Shown piece by piece: positions 10,925 through 20,023 of a DNA stretch of 64,000 bases. This stretch comes from Sipunculus nudus (Eukaryota; Annelida; Sipuncula; Golfingiida; Sipunculidae). A program made the translations under genes and the position numbers. The stretch lies in the NCBI GenBank assembly GCA_026874595.1, contig CM049318.1:45424456-45488455 (forward strand). Reading direction: 5' to 3'. Below the pieces are notes generated by a model. That model did no database searches. It was given only the letters and a program-made list of their open reading frames with translations, and was not told where the DNA came from. How positions within the stretch are numbered: position 1 is the first letter of the stretch; every line of letters starts with the position of its first letter.

Positions 10925-11590
10925 ATTCTCGGACACATTCCATTTGTCTGTAAGATTCATTTCTTCTGGCAGTTTGCCTATGTTGTTTGTCAGATGTTCT
11001 TTCTTTTAGTCTACAAGATTCATTTCGTCTTGCAGTTTGCCTCTGTTATTTGTCAGTTGTTCTTTCTTTTAGTCTGTAAGATTCATTTCGTCTTGCAGCT
11101 TGTTTCTGTTGTTTCTTAGCTGTTCTTTCTTTTAGTCTGTAAGATTCATTTCGTCTGGCAGTTTGCCTGTTGTTTGTCAGCTGTTCTTTCTTTTAGTCTG
11201 TAAGATTCATTTCGTCTTGCAGCTTGCTTCTGTTGTTTCCTAGCTGTCCTTTCTTTTAGTCTGTAAGATTCATTTCGTCTGGCAGTTTGCCTCTGGTGTT
11301 TGTCAGCTGTTCTTTTTTTTAGTCTGTAAGATTCATTTCGTCTTGCAGCTTACTTCTGTTGTTTCTCAGCTGTCCTTTCTTTTATTCTGTAAGATTCATT
11401 TTGTCTGGCAGTTTGCCTCTGTTGTTTGTCAGCTGTTCTTTCTTTTAGTCTGTAAGATTCATTTTGTCGTGCAGTTTGCTTCTGTTGTTTCTCAGCTGTT
11501 CTTTCTTTTAGCCTGTGCGATTCATTTTGTCTAGCAGTTTGCCTGTGTTGTTTGTCAGCTGTTTTTTCTTTTTGTCTATAAGCTTGATTT
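10925..11590 (-). repeat. 63-bp in-frame minisatellite coding a 21-residue charged repeat
   Basis: The marker aagattcatttcgtcttgca recurs every 63 bp (for example at 10952, 11015, 11078), about ten copies. On the minus strand, the coding strand of the Helentron, each unit reads roughly ARRNESYRLKERTADKQQRQ plus one residue, so the period is exactly 21 codons. The composition (Arg, Lys, Glu, Gln with Leu/Tyr spacing) suggests a long charged helix or coiled coil between the protease and the Rep part. A stop and a 2-base loss in some units show that this copy is no longer under selection. Confidence 0.85.
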
Positions 11591-11842
11591 TGTCTTGATA
11601 GCCGTTTTTTTTTTATCTTTCAAACGTTCTTTTCTCATCTGTACTTGATTCATTCTTCTCTTTCTCATGTTCTCTTTCAAATATTGTTTTTTTTTTGTCA
11701 ATTTTTGCTGCTGATCTGCAAAATAATCTTTCATCAGTTCAACACTAGGTTTAGAAACATTTCCCTGACAGGTTTGATTTTCCTGGAATTTACCCCCAAG
11801 GTTAATGTTTGATGGGGTTCCATGTACTGCCTGGTCATCTGT

Positions 11843-12488
11843 CTATTTAGCTTGTCGTTTGAATCCAAGTTTAAATGCTTTCAATGTGACTTGTGAAATT
11901 TTGAAATATGTTACTTCAAACATAGTTGATTTCATCAAATGTGCATAGTGTGATATATATTGGAAGAATTCTGATTCCAGTTCAAATGTAAGAAGAACTG
12001 ATGTGCCACAAGGTGTAGGGTACCCATGATGATTTCTGCTGTGTGAATCAAATACATAGTAACAATTCTGATGATACAAAATTGCAATCGCTTTTCCTCC
12101 TAATATTGTAAGACCGAACCTCTTGCTAGTGACTTCTGACAAAGCACCTTGGTAAAACATATAAGGTGCTTGCACATCAGAATGATTAAGGAAACCACCT
12201 ATGACCAAGTTTGGTTTTATCTTGAAATTATGATCAAGGCATTGTATATACTCTGGTATTTCATCCCAAGCCATGTATCCTTTATCAGGGACATCAGACA
12301 TCAATGATCTGTACAAATGATCACCTTCAATTAATATTGTATCCATGTCATTTGCTTGCCATTCAGCAACATCATGCAAGGTTGAATAAAGCAGAGCAAC
12401 TACTGCATTAGGGACACACTGTTTCCCAATCGACTCTGATGGGAATTGATGATCACCTTGGTGAAAAGTGCCTTCAACAATTTTACAA
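11843..12488 (-). pseudogene. Helentron: N-terminal papain-like cysteine protease
   Basis: The frame is open from about 12488 to a stop at 11843. It begins near GTFHQGDHQF and has a Cys in GKQCVPNAV (Cys codon 12416-12418) at the start of a helix. After about 123 residues comes FDSHSR with Asp (12047-12049) and His (12041-12043), followed by G-x-P-x-x-x-G-T-S-V-L-L. A Cys near the N-terminus and a later Asp-x-His are the layout of papain-like deubiquitinases of the kind also seen in herpesvirus large tegument proteins; the family link is my inference. An OTU-type assignment would be the alternative. Its place in front of the Rep module fits the N-terminal protease described for some Helitron and Helentron proteins. 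The frame stops before the charged repeat, so the polyprotein is broken. Confidence 0.72.
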
Positions 12489-12720
12489 ATTTATAGATAC
12501 AGCAGGGACCGCTAGAGCTGAAGCCATAGCTGGACAGATCATAAAGAATTGTAAATGGACTGCTATGTGGAAAGAAGGGGGATATCTTAAAAGTATAGAA
12601 AGTCTGAGAGCCGTGGCTGTGAGAAAGGCACGAACTGGTTTTATGAAAGTGTCAGAAATCTTTTAAAACTATTAATCAAAATGTGGAGAGAAAAAGTACA
12701 AAATGCAGAATATAAAGAAG
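12489..12720. other. Stretch without a recognised gene
   Basis: A plus-strand frame (12439-12666) is open but overlaps the start of the protease on the other strand and resembles nothing I know. Confidence 0.5.
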
Positions 12721-13228
12721 CACCCACTTATATCAAAGTCAAGAAGATGGTCAGTGGTAGGAAGATATGGGTATATGGCTAGGACAACAGTTGTATGGAA
12801 TTAACAAAAACAAATACAAGTGTAAGTAAGATAGGAGTATATGACAAAGATGCCTCTTATATGGCGTTCAGAAGACATATAAAAGTGAAAAGAAGATATG
12901 GGTATATGGCAAAGGTGCCACTTATAATAGTGTTCGGAGGATAAAAGGTACAAGGAAGATATGGGAATATGGTGTTCAGAATGAAGTGAAAGGATGGGAA
13001 TATGGCGAAGATACCACTTATATAGCGTGCAGAAGACAGATGGGAAAGGCAGATATGGCAGACGCTTCTTATATGGTTCAGAAGAGATATACAGGTGAAA
13101 GGAAGATATGGAAGTATGGCAAAGATACCACTTATATAGCGTTCAAGACAGATACAAGTAAGAGGAAGATATGGGAATATGGAAAAGATACTACTTATAA
13201 ACAGATCAGAAGACAGGAGACAGGATAG
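12721..13228. repeat. Degenerate minisatellite, about 63-bp unit
   Basis: The phrase gaagatatggg(a/t)atatggc, followed by aaagataccacttatata and gttcagaagacag, recurs at about 12761, 12829, 12892, 12955, 13102 and 13165 (typical spacing 63, with one half-length step near 12,996). A frame at 12986-13228 is open only because the unit is divisible by three. Confidence 0.8.
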
Positions 13229-13540
13229 AATGGCCTTTAGTTTGCACAGGGTTTTTGACTTGGTATCTCCTATCTAAGAAATCAAACTGTGTTATAAAAA
13301 AATATATTCTTATCAACAATGGTTCAGGCCGCTCTGAACCCTACCTGGAACCTGGAAAAAAAGAAATATATCATTAGAGAATTGCAAAATAATAAGTACA
13401 AACCACAATAAAAAATGCAACTAGAATGGCTTTGATTTTGCAGTGCAAGAACAGATACGTCTCCCCCGTGGGCATTCCAAAAATCATAGCGCTAAAAATA
13501 TGCGCTTAATATAAAAAAATGATTCTAGATTTCAGCAAAT
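13229..13540. other. Stretch without a gene
   Basis: AT-rich, no repeat or coding pattern that I can support. Confidence 0.5.
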
Positions 13541-14230
13541 CTAGCACTGAAGATCAAGATAAGGTCACCAGTATTTTGTATTTAAAATTTCGGAGGAAAA
13601 TATTAAGCCCTTAAAAAGTTATGGCATTCACAAAGCAATAAGTATAATTGGGCTGATTTGACCTTGAAGATCCTGGTCAAGGTGATCGATTTCAAACTCA
13701 TCCAAGAACTTGGTAGAAACAATTACTGTAATAAATTTAAGAGAAAAATGTGGATCACTTCAAAAGTTATGGGGTTCATAAATATTTTACATTTCCGCAT
13801 ATTTGAACTTGAAGATCAAGGTCACCACGTTTCTAACTTATTGAAAATATTTGTAGGAACAATTACTCTTTTAGATTCAGAGGAAAATATGAAGCCCTTC
13901 AAAAGTTATGGCATTCAGAAAGCAATTTAAGTATAATTCAGCTGATTTGACCATAAATATACTGGTCAAGGTTACCAATTTTCAAACTTGTCCAAGGACT
14001 TGGTATTAACAGTTCGTGTACCAAATTTGAGAGCAAAATGTTAAACACTTCCAAAGTTATGGGGTTTACAAATATTTTACATTTCAGCAGATGATTTGAC
14101 CTTGAAGATGAATGTCAAGGTCACTGGGTTTCAAACTCCGACGAGATTGTTATAGGAACAATTAGTGTTTAAAATTTTGGACGAATATATGAAGCCCTTC
14201 AAAAGTTATCGCGTTCACAAATATTCTACA
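13541..14230. repeat. Tandem repeat of about 147 bp with two alternating unit types
   Basis: Units are marked by tgaccttgaagat...ggtcaaggt and by aaaagttatgg. The second marker falls at about 13619, 13765, 13904, 14056 and 14204 (steps 146, 139, 152, 148). What follows alternates: ggcattcacaaagcaat-type at 13619 and 13904, and ggggttcataaatatttta-type at 13765 and 14056. The array is therefore best described as a roughly 290-bp dimer. Confidence 0.82.
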
Positions 14231-14279
14231 GACGACGACCGACAACAACAGACGATGGCACTGAAAATAACGTCTCCCC

Positions 14280-14292
14280 GGGGGGGGGGGGG
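14280..14292. repeat. Poly-G run (13 G)
   Basis: It sits in the short palindrome-like context gtctcccc-G13-agac at the end of the 147-bp repeat region. Length is unreliable in most sequencing methods. Confidence 0.9.
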
Positions 14293-14819
14293 AGACATAA
14301 TTATTAAATGTGCAAATAATTCAAGTGGGCTTAGAAAAACAACTGATATCTACGAACATCACAATATCTGACAGCAGCAATAATATTCATAAAATGACAT
14401 TGCATGTTACCACAATATAACAATATGAATTTTTGTCAAAGTTTTTTGTTACAAAATATGCCTTGGAGGATTATTTGTTGAATAGCACCTCTAGCACCTG
14501 TCTTTGTTCAGAATAAATTTATTTTCAGGAATAACATTTCATTAATCACAAAAATGCCAATATTTTGAATTAATTGAAACATAGCAAACATTAAAGTTAA
14601 TAGAAAACATTTCACTACTTTTTCTTGGTTGTCTGACAAATACCTGATAAATAAGTGTGTATTATACTTGATCTACAAAATTTAAAAATCTGCCATACAG
14701 GACCTAAATTAAATATAACATTAATAGCTGTAAACTTAAATTTATTTATTAGGCCTGGCCTTTCCATTTCCTTAAAAGAAGAAAAAATAAGTTGCTGAAA
14801 AAAAAGAAAACTAGACGAC
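14293..14819. other. AT-rich stretch without a gene
   Basis: No coding or repeat pattern that I can support. Confidence 0.5.
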
Positions 14820-16260
14820 CAGAGGTCGAGCGCTTGCCGGAAATTGAAATGACAGACAGACGGACAGACGATACAAAGTGTCGCTTTTCCATCAATTGCG
14901 TGACCTTCAGAGTGAATGCCGAGGAATTATGGCCTGTAGAATGACATATATCATACAAAATAACATTAAAGCATACAAAGCTGACAACAACTGACAAACG
15001 GAAAGACATCCTGACACACTGACACATTTTAGATAACATATGATTAGATAAACATATGGAGAAGATATATAGAAACAAAAATGAGTTATAGTTTGTGCAG
15101 ATAAAGTTCACACTTTTGGAGGAAAGGCCAAGCACTGCAGTGGTTCGAGTGCAGCGCCCCTAGCAACCATATTCCGAAATGAAAAAACACATATTAGTGT
15201 ATGACATCAGCTGTACCAGTTTCAAAAGGATTCCTGCTAAACTGTGGTCTGTATAATGGTATATGTGACACCCAAAAGCCAGCAAGCACGCGAATTTGAG
15301 GACAACTGACAAACAGACAGACATACTGACAAAGTAACACAAGATTGAGACCAGATGACTTAACCAGGTTATGAAAAAGACTCAGAGGAAGAAAATAAGC
15401 TGTAGTTTATGTAACTGAGGCTTTGGGTTTAAGAGATATGGCCAATATAATGATATGCTTGTCAGGGGCGTGTGCAGCGCCCCCTAGCAGCCATATCTTG
15501 AAAATGAAAAATTCATTTCGAGATATTAGTGTAAAACATAAGATGAAATAGTTTTAAAAGGATTTTTTTCAAAACTGTGGCCTGTAGAATGCTATATGTG
15601 AAACTCAAGAACCAGCGAGCAGGCGAATTTGAGGACAACTGACAAACAGACGGACACACTGACAAAGTGACCCAAGGCTGAGTCCAAATGACTACACGAG
15701 GTTATGGAGAAGACTCAGAGGAAGAAAATAAGCTATAGTTTATGTAATTGAGGCTTTGTGTTTTGGAGATACAGCCAATATAATGATATATAAGGGAGGG
15801 TCGTGTTCAGCGCCCCCTAGCGGCCATATCTGGAAAATGGAAAATCTGTCTCGAGATATTAGTGTAAGACATAAGATGTAAGAGTTTCAAAAGGATTCTT
15901 TCAAAACTGTGGCCTGTAGAATGTTATATGTGAGACGCAACAAAGAGCAAGCAGGCGAATTTGTGGACACCTGACAAACAGACAGACATACTGACAAAGG
16001 AACACAAGATTGAGACCAGATGACTAAATGAGTTTATGGAAAAGACTAAGAGGAAGATAATAAACTATAGTTTTTGTAATTGAGGCTTATAATTTTGGAG
16101 ATATAGCCAAAACATGATATGTTGGGGAGGTTTGCATCCAGCGCCCCCTAGCGGCCACATTCAAAAATGAAAAATTGATTTTGAGATGTGTAGGACTTAA
16201 GATATGTCAGTTTCAAAAAGATTCCTGCAAAACTGTGGCCTCCAGGGCAAGATTACTGAA
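14820..16260. repeat. Tandem repeat, about 331-bp unit (4 copies)
   Basis: The phrase cagcgccccctagcggccat and variants recurs at about 15154, 15478, 15810 and 16141 (steps 324, 332, 331). Each unit also has gaaaagactcagaggaag...aagctatagtttatgtaatt and a tgacaaacagacagacatac-type stretch. The first copy is the most diverged. Non-coding. Confidence 0.85.
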
Positions 16261-16267
16261 ATCTCGA

Positions 16268-16290
16268 AATATCTCGTTTGACGAGATATT
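16268..16290. repeat. Perfect 10-bp hairpin
   Basis: AATATCTCGT, loop TTG, ACGAGATATT. The right arm is followed by a further direct copy, acgagatatt, at 16293-16302. Function unknown. Confidence 0.8.
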
Positions 16291-16710
16291 GTACGAGATA
16301 TTGCACGACTTTTAATAGAATCGTGAAGTACTAGTTAAATGTTACCTAATGCAAAAAACTAGACCTCTGTAGCTTTAAAGCTGACAAAGTTAGAAAAATA
16401 TCACCCCTTATTTTCAAATATCATGACTTTTTCCCCAAAATGCGTAACCATGGTTAACAAATTTGAGGCCATTATACACCAGAAGAAAGGCCTTGGAATG
16501 ACGATTAAAATGAGCTCCAGTTGAAGTAGATACGACTAATAGTGACAAAGATATGAAGGAAAAACCGTTTTGCAAACTTTGACCTTGACCGTTGACTGAT
16601 AAGGACAAAATTCAATAGGCTTCGGGCACTTTTGGTTGTACATCAACTATGTAAGTTTGAAAGCGATCGCTGTAAAACTATGCATTTTAGGCTGGAGACA
16701 GACAGACATA

Positions 16711-16781
16711 CAAACAAACAAACAAACAGACATACGCAACTGACCAACATGCTTGCCGAAATCGAAGATTTCTGGCAAGCA
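16711..16781. repeat. (CAAA)n run followed by an imperfect hairpin, probable end of a dispersed repeat
   Basis: A short (CAAA)n run at 16711-16730 is followed by a hairpin at 16750-16781: TGCTTGCC, then AAATC/GATTT inner pairs, then GGCAAGCA. Such a microsatellite plus terminal hairpin often closes small non-autonomous elements. Element limits were not found. Confidence 0.5.
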
Positions 16782-17393
16782 ATAATGATTAAGTATTGCT
16801 GCAGTCTTGCAGCGCTGACATATATAGTAAACAATACAAGCGCTGCAGCCTCTGGCGGGGAGAGTCTATACTATCCAAGTTTGTACAGATCCGTACAAAC
16901 CCTCAGACACGTATATGCCTTGTGAAGGGTGAGGACACCAAACAAACCCCACATATTATAATTGTTACAGATGCTTAGACTCCGTTGGGACCAAAACTTT
17001 TGCTAAATGATCAGTATGTAATAAAGTATGGGCACTTACTCTCAATGAATCAGATATTACTTCGTCTCCGTCGGGCCGCTGGAGCCTTCAAGTTTAAACA
17101 GCCAATAGGGAATTAGCATCATTGACAACAAGCGATGTATGATGGGAAGGATGCTTTTAAAAATATGGTCTATCCAAGTGCACGGCACTGGCATTCCTGG
17201 GAAAAGCCCCCCTGAATTCATTTTTTTGCATAGATTGCCCACCTAATTTGCATGGGATTCCTTTTCCGGCAATGTCAAGATGGTATGCAACAACTGAACA
17301 CCGGCAGTTCAAAGGACAAAAAACATTTACAGGCGCACATAAAGGTGATATATCGATTTAATTTGATACATAAAAAGTTTATTTCTATATAGG
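16782..17393. other. Stretch without a gene, left flank of the intact gypsy element
   Basis: A 9-bp inverted repeat (TGCAGCGCT 16808-16816, AGCGCTGCA 16839-16847) is the only structure seen. The small open frames are not gene-like. Confidence 0.5.
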
Positions 17394-17764
17394 TGTAACA
17401 CGGGGTAATATAGCCCCATGTTTTTTTTTCATTTTGTCTTTCATTCCAAAGTGACCGACAAGACAGGTTCCTTTAGGTCAAGGGTCAACCACCTGTTGCC
17501 CTGGCATGGCATGGCATGGCCTGCGTGGCCGGCAAAACCTGTTGTAAGAATATAGTTTTGTCAGGACCGGTTTTCGGTGTTTGGGCAACGAGGCATGACA
17601 GCCCGTAATGACCACGATGTCTTGGGGCAGCCTCGTGAGTTCTGCTCAAACCTTGCTGTTGGCAACCAGCCGACTGATTGCCTGTACCTGTATCTTCTTC
17701 CAGAATAAATCCTCACCTCGCATCCGTCTTGATTCTTGAACCTGGCCCCACGTTGGGTGCCACA
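17394..17764 (+). repeat. 5' LTR (371 bp)
   Basis: It starts TGTAACACGG and ends GGTGCCACA. An AATAAA poly(A) signal is at 17704-17709, 55 bases before the end. A gcatg/gcatg/gcatg triplet repeat lies near 17505-17520. The promoter is presumably within it; no clear TATA box can be singled out beyond gtaatatag near 17406. Confidence 0.95.
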
Positions 17765-18751
17765 AAATGGCGCAGCCTGCAGGATAAGATGCGATTGATG
17801 GAACACCTGGATGGAGTGGACGGGTTGACCTCTATGTCCTGTTTCCCTTGCTGGCGGATGGTTTCGCCAAGACGGCCTATGTTGTCGTGTTTTTGGACTT
17901 TTCCTGTGTTTTGAGGACTGAACGTTGGTTACATACCAACTGACGGATGTCTTCCCTTTTCTGGTGATCACCAACCGCACCGTCGCTTTCTGCCTGTGCT
18001 TGTTGGTTCCTAGGTGCTGTGGCATGGACTGTTCGCAGGGCGCTAAAGGGCCGGCCTGGTGTCCTGTTCCGGACTGACCTCGGCATGGAATCAGTGGACT
18101 AGGGACCCGTTAATAGCCAGTGTGTGACGGAGTGGTATTTTTTTCCGTGCTTGTGAGAGCACAATGGACATCTGCAAGGACAGTGCATATTAAAATGTTT
18201 CATCCTTTTTTTTGGGTGGCGTAAAGTGACATATAGGATTCAGGCATTTAATTATAATAATATAATTTAATTATAATATATAATTATATTATAAAGGTAA
18301 ACTATTTATTTAATAATGGATATCCAGACTTTTATGGTTATGCAACAGGCATAGATTTGTAATGGTTAGATGGATATTTTTTTTTTCTGCAGTAAGCTTA
18401 CACCAGGCATATATATTTTGGTTGATTGCAGCAAGATTGCTAAGATTCTTTGCTTCTATAATAACGCCCTTGTTAAACTGCTAACTAGTAATGATTGCTT
18501 AATTTGTAGCGACTGTTTAAGTGTAATTTACATTTAAGTGTATGAGAGAAGGTGAGGAAAAGTATCCTTACCTTTCCTTGTCTGCCTGCCACTACCAGTG
18601 CGGTAAGTTCAGACAGGTAAGACTTTTTTGTATCATCTGTAGGGGTATAGATAGATGTTAGTTGAATCTGTTTCCCATAGATTCAGATACATTTTTGTAA
18701 TTTAGCTCCTTAGGACTAGGTATCCTTTAGTATCATTTAAATTCACTTACC
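17765..18751 (+). other. 5' leader of the gypsy element
   Basis: 987 bases between the LTR and gag. It has a strongly AT-rich patch (about 18247-18300) and no long open frame. It would hold packaging signals, which cannot be read from sequence alone. Confidence 0.7.
17768..17785 (+). promoter_or_regulatory. Candidate primer-binding site
   Basis: tggcgcagcctgcaggat starts three bases after the LTR. A TGG start at this place is what a tRNA 3'-CCA would pair with. The tRNA was not identified. Confidence 0.6.
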
Positions 18752-19987
18752 ATGAAGTACACTCGCACCGTAGTAGTTAGGTCCGTACCAAAGGATGTGA
18801 AGCAGTCACAACTCGAGGGGCACTTCGGTACGGTCGGCACGGTGGAATCCATTTTGATTTCTACTGACAAATTGTTCATCGTGTACGCCTCTCCCTCTAG
18901 TGTCCCCACGGCCATAGAATCATTGAGTTCTATTAAGTTGTCAACCCTAAAGGAACCAGTGCAACTTTTGTTGGCTCCAGCAAAAGAGACTGATGAGCCT
19001 AAGATCAAAGCGTTGCTTGACCCTGATCCTGACCCTCTTGAGCATTTCTTAGATTCCTTAAGCTCTGATAACTTGGCTAAACTGCAAACAAAACTGGAAG
19101 GTCGAGTGCCTAGCAGACAAGCTCCTCCTGCCCCTCTGTACACAGTTAGTCAGCGCCCCCGATTACCCACCTTCTCTGGGGATCCTGGGAAAGACATATC
19201 GTATAGCCAGTGGCGATTTCAAGTCCAGTGCCTGCTGGATAACCCTAGTTATCATAAGAACGAAGAGGAAGAGGTAGTCCGCTTGTCACTCAGGGGCACT
19301 GCAGCAGAAATTTTATTATGCTCAGAACCAGGAATAAAGGTTTCTGATTTGCTCCATCAATTCGACCTAATGTTTGGGGATGTTGTAGATTATAATCTTC
19401 TCCGGGAACAGTACTATGGAGCTCAACAAGGTCAGGGGGAAAACATAGTTCAGTGGGGCTGCAGACTCCAAAAGTTACTCCATTCCCTTAAAGGCAGAGA
19501 TTTGATCACCCCCACGGAAGCAGAGCATAGCTTGAGATCCAGGTTTTGGTATGGACTCCGCCCAAGTTATGTTAAAGTAAAAGAAGCCTTACGGGTTATT
19601 CTGCGAACAGGAAAGTCGTTCGATGAATTATTTAGTTGTGCTAGGGAACTGGAGGCGGAATATACTCCTGGCCATTCGTCCGTCCGGGTTTCCCATCCAA
19701 CCCAGCCTGGAAAGGGTAAATTGCCCCTGCAACAGCAAACAAACCCTGATTTAGCCCAAGCTGTAGACACGGTACTAAGAAAAATGGAAGGCTTAGAGGC
19801 ACGTTTAAGTAAACTAGAAGGAAAGGCTACTTACCCCAGTAAATCTCCCTCAGGCACCAATCCTAACCAAGATCAGAGTAGCACTGCTGGTCAAAATCGC
19901 TTATTTTGTAGCAGATGCAAACGAAACAACCATCTCCTGCGTGATTGTGTGGCCCGTAGGGATGTGAACGGCCGGCCTTTAAACTGA
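18752..19987 (+). CDS. gag: Gag polyprotein, PNMA-like (411 aa)
   Basis: Structural protein of the retrotransposon particle. The ATG at 18752 is the first of a frame open to TGA at 19985-19987. Residues about 5-80 look like a small RRM-like fold (VVRSVPKDV, then a GTVGTVESILIS strand). Residues about 135-310 are the capsid: PRLPTFSGDPGKDISYSQW, then LSLRGTAAEILL and a helical C-terminal half. This layout and the wording resemble vertebrate PNMA proteins and the gypsy Gags they derive from. A heptad-like helix spans about 333-357. One CCHC zinc knuckle is at C386, C389, H394, C399, close to the end, and would bind RNA. The final codons carry the frameshift site for pol. No internal stop or shift: the copy looks functional. 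Confidence 0.95.
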   Translation: MKYTRTVVVRSVPKDVKQSQLEGHFGTVGTVESILISTDKLFIVYASPSSVPTAIESLSSIKLSTLKEPVQLLLAPAKETDEPKIKALLDPDPDPLEHFLDSLSSDNLAKLQTKLEGRVPSRQAPPAPLYTVSQRPRLPTFSGDPGKDISYSQWRFQVQCLLDNPSYHKNEEEEVVRLSLRGTAAEILLCSEPGIKVSDLLHQFDLMFGDVVDYNLLREQYYGAQQGQGENIVQWGCRLQKLLHSLKGRDLITPTEAEHSLRSRFWYGLRPSYVKVKEALRVILRTGKSFDELFSCARELEAEYTPGHSSVRVSHPTQPGKGKLPLQQQTNPDLAQAVDTVLRKMEGLEARLSKLEGKATYPSKSPSGTNPNQDQSSTAGQNRLFCSRCKRNNHLLRDCVARRDVNGRPLN

Positions 19988-20023
19988 AGTCCGCCTGCAA
20001 CAGACGGTGGGGGGTTGCAGGCG
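19978..20023 (+). promoter_or_regulatory. -1 ribosomal frameshift signal: slippery heptamer plus hairpin
   Basis: In the gag frame the bases 19978-19984 read T TTA AAC, a canonical X-XXY-YYZ slippery heptamer, directly before the gag stop TGA. After a 7-base spacer (19985-19991) comes a perfect stem: CGCCTGCAAC at 19992-20001 with GTTGCAGGCG at 20014-20023, loop of 12. The pol frame is -1 relative to gag and is open from 19960, so slipping here gives one Gag-Pol chain of about 1,822 residues. The G-rich loop could also pair with tccc at about 20033-20036, allowing a pseudoknot. Confidence 0.93.

Larger units (their letters stand above)
7093..12488 (-). mobile_element. Decayed Helentron (Helitron subgroup with EEP endonuclease)
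   Basis: In its own direction (right to left) the element reads: cysteine protease (12488-11843), a 21-residue charged repeat (about 11590-10925), a Cys-containing N-terminal module (10718-9993), an HUH/two-tyrosine Rep region (9863-8560), a linker (8561-8040), a scrap of helicase, and an exonuclease-endonuclease-phosphatase (EEP) domain (7973-7093). Rep plus helicase plus EEP is the defining order of Helentrons. Stops and frameshifts break it in at least six places, and most of the helicase is deleted. Terminal sequences and the insertion site were not identified. Confidence 0.85.

Noticed and set aside
12439-12666. Plus-strand 75-codon frame as a small gene
   Set aside because: It overlaps the start of the Helentron protease on the other strand, has no known relatives in my memory and no supporting context.
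12986-13228. 80-codon frame in the 63-bp minisatellite
   Set aside because: It is open only because the unit length is a multiple of three, and units diverge without preserving residues.
17561-18086. Minus-strand frames of 154 and 69 codons
   Set aside because: They lie antisense in the LTR and leader of the intact gypsy element and resemble no protein.
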